Positions 53,840 to 62,210 of a stretch of 64,000 bases of DNA are shown here, one piece after another. The first letter of the stretch is position 1. Each line of letters begins with the position of its first letter. The translations under genes and the position numbers were made by a program. The notes beneath the pieces are model-generated. The model had not been told where the DNA came from and made no database searches. It worked only from the letters and a program-made list of their open reading frames with translations. Origin of the DNA: Solibacillus sp. R5-41 (GTDB lineage: Bacteria; Bacillota; Bacilli; Bacillales_A; Planococcaceae). The stretch spans positions 3,982,001 to 4,046,000 of the forward strand of contig NZ_CP024123.1 in the NCBI RefSeq assembly GCF_002736105.1, read 5' to 3'.

Positions 53840-54604
53840 CTAATGAGAATTAAAATAAACACAAATACGGCAGCCATCTTGTTCTTGAACAGGGATGTCC
53901 ATATCATAAATTTGCTTTAATGCAGAAGAATTAATGATTTCGTTTGTTGGACCATCTTTGACAATACGTCCATCTTTTAAAGCCACAATACGGTCGGAAT
54001 AAACCGATGCGAAGTTAATATCATGCAATACGATAATAACCGTTTTCCCTAACTCATCTACAAGCTTACGTAAAATTTTCATAATTTGAACCGAGTGCTT
54101 CATATCTAAGTTATTTAAAGGCTCATCTAATAGCACATATTCTGTATCTTGTGCGATGACCATTGCAATGAAAGCACGCTGACGTTGACCACCAGAAAGC
54201 TCATCTAAAAACTTGTCACTCATGTCCACTAAGTTCATATACTCCATCGCACGGTCTATATGCCCATTATCTTCTGCTGTAAGACGACCACGTGAATAGG
54301 GGAAACGCCCAAATGACACAAGCTCACGAATCGTTAAACGTACATTCATAAAATTTGATTGCTTTAAGATCGATACACGTTTTGCAAATTCCTCGGATTT
54401 CATTTTACGTACATCTGCTGTATCCAGTAATATTTCACCTGTATCTGCATCTAATAAACGACTCACCATCGAAAGTAGCGTCGATTTTCCAGCACCATTT
54501 GGCCCGATGAATGATGTAATTTTACCTGTTTCTATCGTTACATGTACATCTTCTACAACGGCTTTTTTACCGAAGTATTTGCTTAATCCTTTTACTTGAA
54601 TCAT
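53840..54604 (-). CDS. yclP: YclP-like ferri-siderophore ABC transporter ATP-binding protein
   Basis: A 254-residue ATPase. Walker A is GPNGAGKST, the signature is LSGGQRQRAFIAM, Walker B is YVLLDEPLNNLD, and the switch histidine is in VIVLHDINFAS. It drives iron-siderophore import by the two permeases encoded just upstream. The ATG overlaps the yclO stop (ATGA), so the genes are coupled. RQLTAED-like linker LTAEDNGHIDRAMEYM matches B. subtilis YclP. The C-terminus ends CRICVYFN, and no unusual features are seen. Confidence 0.94.
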   Translation of the reverse strand: MIQVKGLSKYFGKKAVVEDVHVTIETGKITSFIGPNGAGKSTLLSMVSRLLDADTGEILLDTADVRKMKSEEFAKRVSILKQSNFMNVRLTIRELVSFGRFPYSRGRLTAEDNGHIDRAMEYMNLVDMSDKFLDELSGGQRQRAFIAMVIAQDTEYVLLDEPLNNLDMKHSVQIMKILRKLVDELGKTVIIVLHDINFASVYSDRIVALKDGRIVKDGPTNEIINSSALKQIYDMDIPVQEQDGCRICVYFNSH

Positions 54605-55557
54605 CCTGCTGACCTACTCTCTTTTAATAGTAAATAAATAAAGTAAATGCCACCAATGAAGTTAATAATAACACTCAATGTTGTACTAAATTCGAATAGA
54701 TGCTCGACAATAAATTGCCCACCGACTAATGCAATAATACTAATTAAACTTGCCCCCACTATAAGCACCGAATGCTTGTACGTTGCAAAAAATTGATACG
54801 CTAAGTTGGCAACAATTAATCCAAAGAATAGGATTGGACCTACAAGCGCTGTAGATGTTGCAATTAATACAGAAGATAAAATAAGTACATTCATCACAAT
54901 ACGATCATAGTTAATGCCCAGGTTAATTGCTGTATCGCGACCTAAAGACATAACATCTAACTTATTTAATATCGTATACCCATATATAAAGGCAATCGCT
55001 AAAATACCCGCTGCTACCCATACAAGGTCACCATTAACGTTATTAAAGCTTGCAAACATTTTATTTTGCAGACTTGTATATTCATTCGGATCAATAACAA
55101 CTTGCATAAATGTCGTCACGCTACCAAGTAATGTTCCTAAAATCATTCCGATAAGTAATAAAAAATAAATTGGCTGCTTATCTGCTCTAAATAAGAAACG
55201 ATATAAAATCAGTGCGAATAATACCATCGCTCCAATTGAAATTACAAAGTTAAAATATTTATTTAATACTAATATAGAAGAAGATCCTAAGAAGAAATAA
55301 ATACATGTTTGCACAACCATATACATTGAATCTAAGCCCATGACAGAAGGCGTTAAAATTCGGTTATGTGTAATCGTCTGGAATACAACGGTTGAATACG
55401 CAATAGCTACACCGGTTACAATCATTGCCAAGACGCGAATCATTCGACGTGGAAACGCATAGTCAAAGCTACCTTTAATATCATATAAACCATAAAGAGC
55501 GATACAACCGATTGCCACAATCGCTAAAATGGCTAATTTCAATCCTGTTTTACGCAT
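54601..55557 (-). CDS. yclO: YclO-like siderophore ABC transporter permease
   Basis: A 318-residue FecCD-type permease with about nine membrane segments. FPRRMIRVLAMIVTGVAIAY is the cytoplasmic start of the domain, NRILTPSVMGLDSMYMV the conserved loop, and STALVGPILFFGLIVANLAY the coupling region with a G-P-I-x-F-x-G-L motif that contacts YclP. It overlaps yclN by 8 bases and yclP by 4. With YclN it forms the membrane channel of the petrobactin-type importer. Confidence 0.94.
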   Translation of the reverse strand: MRKTGLKLAILAIVAIGCIALYGLYDIKGSFDYAFPRRMIRVLAMIVTGVAIAYSTVVFQTITHNRILTPSVMGLDSMYMVVQTCIYFFLGSSSILVLNKYFNFVISIGAMVLFALILYRFLFRADKQPIYFLLLIGMILGTLLGSVTTFMQVVIDPNEYTSLQNKMFASFNNVNGDLVWVAAGILAIAFIYGYTILNKLDVMSLGRDTAINLGINYDRIVMNVLILSSVLIATSTALVGPILFFGLIVANLAYQFFATYKHSVLIVGASLISIIALVGGQFIVEHLFEFSTTLSVIINFIGGIYFIYLLLKESRSAG

Positions 55558-56497
55558 ATGAACGCCCCCTAAACAACATGATTAAGAAAATCACGCCGCC
55601 GATTACACCGACTGTTAAGTTAATAGGGATTTCATATGGATATATTAAAATTCGACCAACGATATCACATGCCAATAGGAATAATGCACCTAGTACTGCT
55701 GTATGCGGTAATGTTTTCTTTAAATTATCCCCTTTATAAATCGATACGATGTTTGGAATAATTAATCCGACAAACGGAATTAAACCGACTGTTAGAATAA
55801 CTGTTGTTGAAATAAGTGCTACTAAAATGAGCCCCAAATTTACAACAAGGTTATAACGAACACCTAAGTTTTTCGCAAAGTCCTCTCCCATACCTGCAAC
55901 TGTAAAACGATTTGCATAAAGATACGTTATGATAATAACAGGGACGCTTAAATATAATAATTCATAGTTTCCTTTAATAACTAATGTAAAGCTCCCCATT
56001 AAAAAGGCTGAAACGTTTTGTAAAATGTCTGCCTTATAAGCAAAAAACGTCGTCATGGAAGAAATAATATTTCCAAACATTATCCCTACAAGGGGGATAA
56101 AAATTGCATCTTTAAACTTAATTCGGTTTAACAATTGCATGAATAGCATTGTACCTAATAATGCAAAAATAAAGGCTAGCACAACTTTTTCAGATTGTGT
56201 CCCACCTGTATAAATCATCGCAATTAACACACCAAATTTTGCCGCATCATCTGTTCCTGCAGTTGTTGGAGATACAAATTTATTTCTACTTAAAGATTGC
56301 ATGATTAAACCAGCTATACTCATGCCGACACCCGCTAATATGATTGCAATCAAGCGCGGTATACGGCTAATTAAGAAGACTTCTGTCTCTTCTGATGTAA
56401 AATCAAGCAAATCAAGTGGTGTAATGTCCTTGGCACCTAGAAATAACGAAATGAATGATAGAACAACAGTAGCGACAATCAAATACCATAATCTCAT
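55550..56497 (-). CDS. yclN: YclN-like siderophore ABC transporter permease
   Basis: A 315-residue FecCD permease and first gene of the yclNOP operon. SRIPRLIAIILAGVGMSIAG, LIMQSLSRNKFVSPTTAGTD and the coupling segment LTVGLIPFVGLIIPNIVSIY are the family motifs. The ATG follows AGGAG. Its promoter carries a 14 of 15 match to the Fur consensus, so transport is iron-repressed. B. subtilis yclNOPQ is one operon, whereas here yclQ has been placed under a second promoter after a terminator. Confidence 0.94.
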   Translation of the reverse strand: MRLWYLIVATVVLSFISLFLGAKDITPLDLLDFTSEETEVFLISRIPRLIAIILAGVGMSIAGLIMQSLSRNKFVSPTTAGTDDAAKFGVLIAMIYTGGTQSEKVVLAFIFALLGTMLFMQLLNRIKFKDAIFIPLVGIMFGNIISSMTTFFAYKADILQNVSAFLMGSFTLVIKGNYELLYLSVPVIIITYLYANRFTVAGMGEDFAKNLGVRYNLVVNLGLILVALISTTVILTVGLIPFVGLIIPNIVSIYKGDNLKKTLPHTAVLGALFLLACDIVGRILIYPYEIPINLTVGVIGGVIFLIMLFRGRSYA

Positions 56498-56537
56498 GTC
56501 ATTCTCCTGTTTTCCTTCTTTTTTTAATGACTCTCAT

Positions 56538-56596
56538 TGAAAATGATTATCATCTTTATCTGTTTCAATTATAGCTAGGTAGTACTAGAAAATCAA
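56538..56596 (-). promoter_or_regulatory. Promoter and Fur box of yclNOP
   Basis: On the minus strand TTGATT (56591-56596) is followed after 17 bases by TATAAT (56568-56573). The Fur box, TGAAAATGATTATCA on the plus strand (56538-56552), matches TGATAATNATTATCA at 14 of 15 positions and lies just after the start site. The remaining gap to 56763 holds nothing recognisable. Confidence 0.9.
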
Positions 56597-56763
56597 ACAG
56601 TCCTTAATAACTTTTCTTCATTTGTTATGGATTAGCACAGACGAAAGGACTTATTCAAGAAATCTACTGTATTTTCGATTGTTTTAGAGAATTCAAGGTT
56701 TATAAGAATGGAGATTATTTTTTGAAGGATTAATGTACTTTCTTTTAGGGGGATTCTTATAAG

Positions 56764-56847
56764 GAATCTAATAAGTTATTTGCTTATTTTGACTTGCTAA
56801 GCACAGGAGCCGCACAGCTTTGTTGTTACAAATCTGTACGGCCTGTC
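56764..56847 (+). repeat. Hairpin repeat, family 2, copy 2
   Basis: GAATCTAATAAGTTATTTGC, TTATTTTGACTTGCTAAGCA and CAGGAGCCGCACAGCTTTGT follow the same order as 19474-19551. Here CCGCACAGCTTTGT pairs with ACAAATCTGTACGG around TGTT. It ends 5 bases before the stop codon of the racemase gene and may terminate that transcript. Confidence 0.7.
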
Positions 56848-56851
56848 ACTA

Positions 56852-57961
56852 CTATATTCTAAATACGTTTTTCTCAGTGCAATATTTTTCAATTGCTTGC
56901 TCGTTTACTTTATAGCCGAGACCTGTTGTGCTTGGTACTGTTATGTAGCCATCTTCTACTATAACTTCAGGTAATATAATATCCTCATACCAATAACGTT
57001 CAGAAGCGGCTGTATCTCCAGGCATTGTGAAGTTGGATAAACTTGTGAGTGCGACATTTTGTGCCCTTCCAATCCCCGCTTCAAGCATGCCGCCACACCA
57101 TACAGGTAAGCCATGTTCACTGCATAAATCATGGATGCGCTTTGCTTCGCTTATTCCGCCAACTCGTGCAATTTTAATGTTGATTACGCCGCAGCTCCCT
57201 AACTGAATAGCCTTGCGTGCATCTTCATAAGAAGTAATGCTTTCATCTAAGCAAATCGGTGTTTGAATTTGCTGCTGTAACGTTGCATGATCAATTAAGT
57301 CATCGTGGGCAAGCGGCTGTTCAATCATCATTAATTGAAATTCATCGAGTTGCTTTAATAATTCGATGTCCTCTAGTGTATAAGATGAATTCGCATCGGC
57401 CATTAATGGCACAGTTGGAAAGGCATCTCGAATCGTTCGAATTAACGCTATATCTTTCCCAGGTTTGATTTTGACCTTTATTCGTTTATAGCCTTGCTCT
57501 AAAAAATCACGAATGGTTTCGATTAATTGCTCATTTGTTGGTTGCAATCCAATGCTAATGCCTACCTCAATTTTTTCCGTAATGCCCCCAAGTGCTTTAG
57601 CTAGTGTTTGATTTGTTAGCTGAGCATAAATATCCCACACCGCACCTTCAATAGCCGCTTTTGCCATGTTGTTACGACGAATTGGACGAAATAGTTCATA
57701 TACCTCATCTGGATGCGCTAATTGTTGCCCTAATAATCGCGGAATTAAAAAGTCCTCTAACATATGTAATGATGTTTTTAGTGTTTCTTCTGTATAAGAA
57801 GGTTCTTCAAATGCCACCCCTTCCCCCCAGCCAATTGCACCAGTTTCGTCCTTTGCCTTAATGACTATAAAACGCTTATTCTGCATTGTTCCAAGACTCG
57901 TTGTGAATGGAGTTTTCATACACATTTCAAGCTGATAAATTATAACTTCAACCAATTTCAT
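56852..57961 (-). CDS. N-succinylamino acid racemase / o-succinylbenzoate synthase (enolase superfamily)
   Basis: A 369-residue enolase-superfamily enzyme with all catalytic residues: Lys162 and Lys164 in IKVKIKPG, metal ligands Asp189 (MADANSSY), Glu214 (MIEQPLA) and Asp239 (CLDES), and Lys263 in [23 protein letters not shown] is the NSAR/OSBS group loop. These enzymes either make o-succinylbenzoate for menaquinone or racemise N-succinyl amino acids. No men genes are near; the gene upstream is a GNAT acyltransferase of the succinyltransferase type, so the racemase role is favoured. ATG at 57961 follows GGAGAG. Possible product annotation as menC is common. Confidence 0.88.
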   Translation of the reverse strand: MKLVEVIIYQLEMCMKTPFTTSLGTMQNKRFIVIKAKDETGAIGWGEGVAFEEPSYTEETLKTSLHMLEDFLIPRLLGQQLAHPDEVYELFRPIRRNNMAKAAIEGAVWDIYAQLTNQTLAKALGGITEKIEVGISIGLQPTNEQLIETIRDFLEQGYKRIKVKIKPGKDIALIRTIRDAFPTVPLMADANSSYTLEDIELLKQLDEFQLMMIEQPLAHDDLIDHATLQQQIQTPICLDESITSYEDARKAIQLGSCGVINIKIARVGGISEAKRIHDLCSEHGLPVWCGGMLEAGIGRAQNVALTSLSNFTMPGDTAASERYWYEDIILPEVIVEDGYITVPSTTGLGYKVNEQAIEKYCTEKNVFRI

Positions 57962-57979
57962 CTCATTTCTCTCCTTTAT

Positions 57980-58156
57980 GCCAACACGATGTTGGTCACT
58001 CAGGCGTTGCCACAGGACGTGACGGGTTTAGCCTTTGTTCCCTTCCTTTAGCCAGAGCTCCACTGTACATCGAGCATTTGATCACCCAATGAAAAAATTC
58101 AAAACACCGTATCCATCTCACCATCTACAGAGATGAGAGTTTTCTTCTGAACGAAA
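57980..58156 (+). repeat. Mosaic intergenic repeat, copy H
   Basis: GCCAACACGATGTTGGTCAC, CAGGCGTTGCCACAGGACGT and TTTAGCCAGAGCTCC match copy G, while CATCTCACCATCTACAGAGA and TTTTCTTCTGAACGAA match the last modules of copies B and E. It begins 19 bases upstream of the racemase start codon and separates it from the acyltransferase gene. Confidence 0.8.
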
Positions 58157-58160
58157 ATAA

Positions 58161-58194
58161 CAATCCGTGGAGAATGAAACCGCCCCACGGATTG
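58161..58194 (-). terminator. Hairpin after the succinyltransferase-like gene
   Basis: CAATCCGTGG and CCACGGATTG pair around AGAATGAAACCGCC. T residues follow on the plus strand and a weak T/A tail on the minus strand, so termination of the minus-strand gene is possible but not certain. Confidence 0.45.
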
Positions 58195-58207
58195 AATTTT
58201 TTCCTTA

Positions 58208-59041
58208 TTATAGAGCAAATAGAGATCGCTTTACGAGTAAATAATGACCGATATGCTCATTGTATTTTGATAAGTGAATAATTTTATAGCCTTGATCGAA
58301 CATCGCTTGTAAAATATGGCGTGTTTTATAGCGCCAATCTTCTGCAAGTGCTGGACTTTCAACTTTTATTTTTTGGAAATGCGTAGGAATCGGTAATGTA
58401 TAGGAATCCTTTATAAAAGCTTCCTGCTGCATAAATTGCTGTTCTTTATCAAGCATCGGCAAGCCATCTGTACTGAGTGACCACTCCACTACAGGCACTG
58501 CCTCCTCTAATAATTCCTCGACTTTTGTATCCCAACGTAAATAATCATTATCTACAAGTTGCCACTCAACAAAAAGTCGATCTGTTGGTAAAAGGCGGTT
58601 AAACGGGTCTTCCATTTCTCCGTAACAATTTGGTATATACGTGTCGCTATAACCACGTAGCTTTGTAAAGTTTAAATACCCACTACGCCCTTCAAGCGGG
58701 TCAAATGTCCAACGGCAATTTCGATACCCTCGTGCTATAGCAAGATCCTTTAAATAAATTTTCATGAGCTCGCCTACACCTTGCTCGCGATAATTTCGTT
58801 TGATTCCAATCATATGTGAATACAAATATACTTTCTCTTCCATGAAGCCAGGGCAACTAAAGTTGAAGCCGATTAGTTCATCGTTAAGATAAGCGCCTAA
58901 TACAATCCCGCCATTTCGAATTGTGGCAAGCGTTTGATGCATCGGAATACTGCCAACTGCCCAAATATCATGCTCTAAATTTCTCGCCTCTTCAATTTGT
59001 TCAATCGTTGTTAATTCCTTTACAATTACTGATTCTAACAT
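58208..59041 (-). CDS. GNAT acyltransferase, probable succinyl-CoA:D-amino acid N-succinyltransferase
   Basis: A 277-residue protein. The N-terminal half is a GNAT domain: GIVLGAYLNDELIGFNFSCP, YLYSHMIGIKRNYREQGVGE (acyl-CoA loop RxxGxG) and LMKIYLKDLAIARGYRNCRW TFDPLEGR. The C-terminal half is a second, less clear acyltransferase-like lobe. This protein type accompanies N-succinylamino acid racemase in Geobacillus, where it succinylates D-amino acids for conversion to the L form. Position directly upstream of the racemase fits this role. ATG at 59041 follows AAGGTGG; a longer reading to 59059 begins at a poorer site. Confidence 0.78.
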   Translation of the reverse strand: MLESVIVKELTTIEQIEEARNLEHDIWAVGSIPMHQTLATIRNGGIVLGAYLNDELIGFNFSCPGFMEEKVYLYSHMIGIKRNYREQGVGELMKIYLKDLAIARGYRNCRWTFDPLEGRSGYLNFTKLRGYSDTYIPNCYGEMEDPFNRLLPTDRLFVEWQLVDNDYLRWDTKVEELLEEAVPVVEWSLSTDGLPMLDKEQQFMQQEAFIKDSYTLPIPTHFQKIKVESPALAEDWRYKTRHILQAMFDQGYKIIHLSKYNEHIGHYLLVKRSLFAL

Positions 59042-59072
59042 AATGTCCACCTTCCCCATTCTTCACTTTTTT

Positions 59073-59290
59073 TCATGCGAGTAAAGCTGTTTGTGCTAAA
59101 ATCTTTGCACCCATAATTAGGCGATTTGCATTCAATAATGCCTTGGGAGGATGGAAATTTAGGAAGAAAAGACTTTCCCTACTTCCTCAATAATCGCTTG
59201 CACGAATCGTTCTTGTGCGTCAACACTTACCTCAGCAACAACAATCACTGCTGTTTCTACAATTTTAATTTCACATTGTGTAAGCGCTCA
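59073..59290 (-). pseudogene. Decayed M20 family amidohydrolase (candidate desuccinylase)
   Basis: Upstream of the acyltransferase gene the minus strand holds two fragments in different frames. The first (about 59280-59165) reads CEIKIVETAVIVVAEVSVDA and QERFVQAIIEEVGKVFSS then TAA; the second (about 59160-59073) reads LNFHPPKALLNANRLIMGAK, ILAQTALLA then TGA. The second resembles the usual M20 amidohydrolase ending HHP-F-DERAL-IGA-ILAQTAL. The first is unassigned but could come from the dimerisation domain of the same enzyme. An intact gene would span about 1.1 kb, so most of it is deleted. Confidence 0.5.
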
Positions 59291-59382
59291 ACATTCGCAA
59301 CACGGGGGAATCATCCCGATGATTGAATATTCACTTTATACCATTATATACCACACTCACTCTTTTACAGTACATAACTTTT

Positions 59383-60669
59383 TTATTTCATTATATATCG
59401 CTCGTATTTTTGATAATCCGCGTCCTGCACTTCAACTGTGAGCAAAGTTCCTTCTTCTTCATAAGCAGTTTCTAAAATCGCCGCATGCTCATTTAAATAT
59501 GAGACGACAGTACCTTGATCATACGGAATGAGCATTTTACACGTTTTATAATCTGCAAAAACTTGCGTGCGAATCAACTGTACGAGCTCATCTAAACCAA
59601 CGTCCTCTTTTGCTGAAATCCAAATATTATCACCACTTACGAGCGGATATTCTAAATTAGCTAAATCCGACTTATTATATACATAAAGTGTTGGCACATC
59701 TTCAACTCCAACGGCTTTTAACGTATCATTTGTCACATCCATCATAAAACGGTATTCTTCGTTCGAAACATCGACGACGTGTAAAAGTAAATCCGCATCC
59801 CGTGCTTCTTCTAATGTCGAACGGAAAGCCTTCACTAAATGGTGAGGAAGTTTACTAACAAACCCGACTGTATCTGTTAATAAAAAGGATTTATTATCCG
59901 CAAGCTCAATTTGACGAACAGAAGTTTCAAGCGTTGCAAATAGCATATCTTTTTCAAATACTTGCTTCGTTTCATCTTGGCCAATCTTAGTAAGGAGCTG
60001 ATTCATAATTGTCGACTTTCCTGCGTTCGTATAACCTACAATTGAAACAACAGGTATCGCATTTTTTCGGCGCTGCTTACGCTGTGTTTCTCGTTGCTCT
60101 TTTACCACTTCTAAGTCTCGTTTTATTTTTGCAATTTGGTCCTCGATTTTACGACGATCGAGCTCGAGCTTCGTTTCACCAGCACCACGGTTTTTAAAGC
60201 CCCCGCCCGTTCCTCCACCTTGACGTGATAACGAAGCATGTAGCCCAACTAAACGCGGCAGCATATATTGTAATTGAGCTAGCTCGACTTGTAACTGTGC
60301 CTCACGCGTTTTGGCACGTCTTCCAAAAATATCTAAAATAAGCATTGTACGGTCAATTACTTTACATGCCAAATCGCGCTCTAAATTTCGAATTTGAGAT
60401 GGTGAAAGCTCATCATTAAAAATAATAATATTCGCATCTGCTTCTTCAAAAAATGCTTTAATTTCTTCAATTTTACCTGTCCCCACATAATGCGATGGTG
60501 TGACACGTTCCAAGTTTTGCGTGACCCTACCAACCACTTCAACATTTAAGGCATCTGCTAAATTGGCGAGTTCCTCCATTGAATAATCAAAATGATCATC
60601 CTTTTGTAAATTTACGCCTACTAATATGCCCTTTTCTACTAAAGTTTCAACGTCTTTCATTGAATTCAC
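59383..60669 (-). CDS. hflX: Ribosome-associated GTPase HflX
   Basis: A 428-residue GTPase. The N-terminal HflX domain has SHYVGTGKIEEIKAFFEEAD and LSPSQIRNLERDLACKVIDR TMLILDIF; a linker coiled coil with GGGTGGGFKNRGAGETKLEL follows; the G domain has GYTNAGKSTIMNQLL (G1), DTVGFVSKLPHHL (G3) and YNKSD (G4). HflX splits stalled ribosomes in stress. GTG start at 60669 follows GAGGAGG by 7 bases. A short C-terminal domain is present. Length and domain order are typical. It is transcribed alone. Confidence 0.96.
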   Translation of the reverse strand: MNSMKDVETLVEKGILVGVNLQKDDHFDYSMEELANLADALNVEVVGRVTQNLERVTPSHYVGTGKIEEIKAFFEEADANIIIFNDELSPSQIRNLERDLACKVIDRTMLILDIFGRRAKTREAQLQVELAQLQYMLPRLVGLHASLSRQGGGTGGGFKNRGAGETKLELDRRKIEDQIAKIKRDLEVVKEQRETQRKQRRKNAIPVVSIVGYTNAGKSTIMNQLLTKIGQDETKQVFEKDMLFATLETSVRQIELADNKSFLLTDTVGFVSKLPHHLVKAFRSTLEEARDADLLLHVVDVSNEEYRFMMDVTNDTLKAVGVEDVPTLYVYNKSDLANLEYPLVSGDNIWISAKEDVGLDELVQLIRTQVFADYKTCKMLIPYDQGTVVSYLNEHAAILETAYEEEGTLLTVEVQDADYQKYERYIMK

Positions 60670-60847
60670 TATGTTGCCTCCTCACGCGTTAAAAACGACT
60701 CTTTATTTGTTTTTATCGTAACATACAATCAAAAAACCTGTACAATCGCATCAAAAAGATTCTATATGATAAAATAGAAGGAACACTATAAGAGCTGTTT
60801 ATACATACTAAGTAGAAAAAACAGCTACCTAAGAAAAGGCGGTAACT

Positions 60848-62011
60848 ATGGAATTCCAACAAATGAAGGAGCAACTCATTACGCTCTTTAACTCAAAATC
60901 ACTCGTACAGGCAACGATTAGTCAGCCTCGCCAAAAATCCAATGAACTTAAGCGTATCCGACTAAAACCAGTCGAATTACGTGGCGCTTACATGATTCAG
61001 CTTGAATATCAGTATGAGCGTATTTTAAAGCACGAAAACATCCTACTCGAAAATTTACAGCAGCAACTTGATCAATTATTTGAGCAGTTTCGTCAAATGC
61101 ATGCTGAGTTTTCAGAGCAAACCGTTCAAATTCAGCTTTCGAAAAAAAATAAAGTCCTTTGGAAGTCGGATCAAGCTTCATCAACAAAACAAATCAATTT
61201 ATCACATAACCGAAAAAAACAGTATTTACTTGATGAATCACACCTTTATCCGTTTTTAGTGCGTCTAGGTGTTCAATCAGAGGATGGGCAAATTAAAAAA
61301 CAAAAATACGATAAATTTAAGCAAATTAATCGTTTTGTTGAATTTATTGATGACTCCCTTGCCCATTTACCAAAAGATCGTCAAATCCGCATTTTAGATT
61401 TTGGTTCAGGAAAGTCCTATTTAACGTTTGCCCTTTATCATTATTTAAAAATCGAAAAAGGATTCAATATTCGTGTTACAGGGCTCGATTTGAAAAAAGA
61501 AGTAATCGAGGAATGTAATCGGATTGCACAAGATTTGCACTATGAAGATTTAGAGTTCCAAGTTGGGGACATCAATGATTATAACGACGAAACTTCTGTA
61601 GATATGGTCGTTACTCTGCATGCCTGTGATGTTGCGACGGATATGGCTTTAGCGCGTGCTGTCAAATGGGGCGCAAAAGTTATTTTAAGTGTTCCTTGCT
61701 GTCAACATGAGCTGAATCGTCAATTACATGTTTCTGAATTAAATATTATGACGCAGCACGGTCTAATCAAAGAACGTTTTGCTGCACTTGCTACCGACTC
61801 AATCCGTGCTGAAATTTTATCGCTCGTTGGCTATGAAACGCAGTTATTGGAATTTATTGATATGGAAAATACACCTAAAAACATTTTAATTCGAGCGTAT
61901 TTCACCGGTAAGGTACCTACACATGGACAACGAAAAAAATATGATGAATTTGTACAATTTTTAAAAGCAACACCGTTTTTAGAAAATGAACTCCGGGATT
62001 TTCTTAACTAA
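60848..62011 (+). CDS. SAM-dependent methyltransferase (Methyltransf_32 type)
   Basis: A 387-residue protein. Residues 1-165 form a helical, charged N-terminal part; residues 170-330 carry the methyltransferase: IRILDFGSGKSYLTFALYHY (motif I), VTGLDLKKEVIEECNRIAQD (motif II) and MVVTLHACDVATDMALARAV, then ILSVPCCQHELNRQL. The PCCQH phrase is characteristic of this group, related to the GSTCD methyltransferase domain and to proteins annotated as tRNA or rRNA methylases. Substrate is unknown. ATG follows AAAGGCGG. It is divergent from hflX over 178 bases. Confidence 0.88.
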   Translation: MEFQQMKEQLITLFNSKSLVQATISQPRQKSNELKRIRLKPVELRGAYMIQLEYQYERILKHENILLENLQQQLDQLFEQFRQMHAEFSEQTVQIQLSKKNKVLWKSDQASSTKQINLSHNRKKQYLLDESHLYPFLVRLGVQSEDGQIKKQKYDKFKQINRFVEFIDDSLAHLPKDRQIRILDFGSGKSYLTFALYHYLKIEKGFNIRVTGLDLKKEVIEECNRIAQDLHYEDLEFQVGDINDYNDETSVDMVVTLHACDVATDMALARAVKWGAKVILSVPCCQHELNRQLHVSELNIMTQHGLIKERFAALATDSIRAEILSLVGYETQLLEFIDMENTPKNILIRAYFTGKVPTHGQRKKYDEFVQFLKATPFLENELRDFLN

Positions 62012-62210
62012 GTGGTGATTTCCCTGAAATTTGTTAAGAAATGCTAAGCACCTCTTTTTAAACGTTTAATTTATGCTATGCTCATTTGTTACAAAATTGT
62101 AAAGATTCGTTCGCTTGAAGTAATTCTTGTGTCGAAATTGCAAAGATTTTGTTATGATTAGTGAGTAATTTTTTAGATACGATCAATAATATATATTCAG
62201 GAGGCATTCC

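Noticed and set aside
59278-59291. TGTAAGCGCTCAAC, a cre-like sequence
   Set aside because: Three departures from consensus and a position inside the decayed M20 remnant make a functional CcpA site unlikely.
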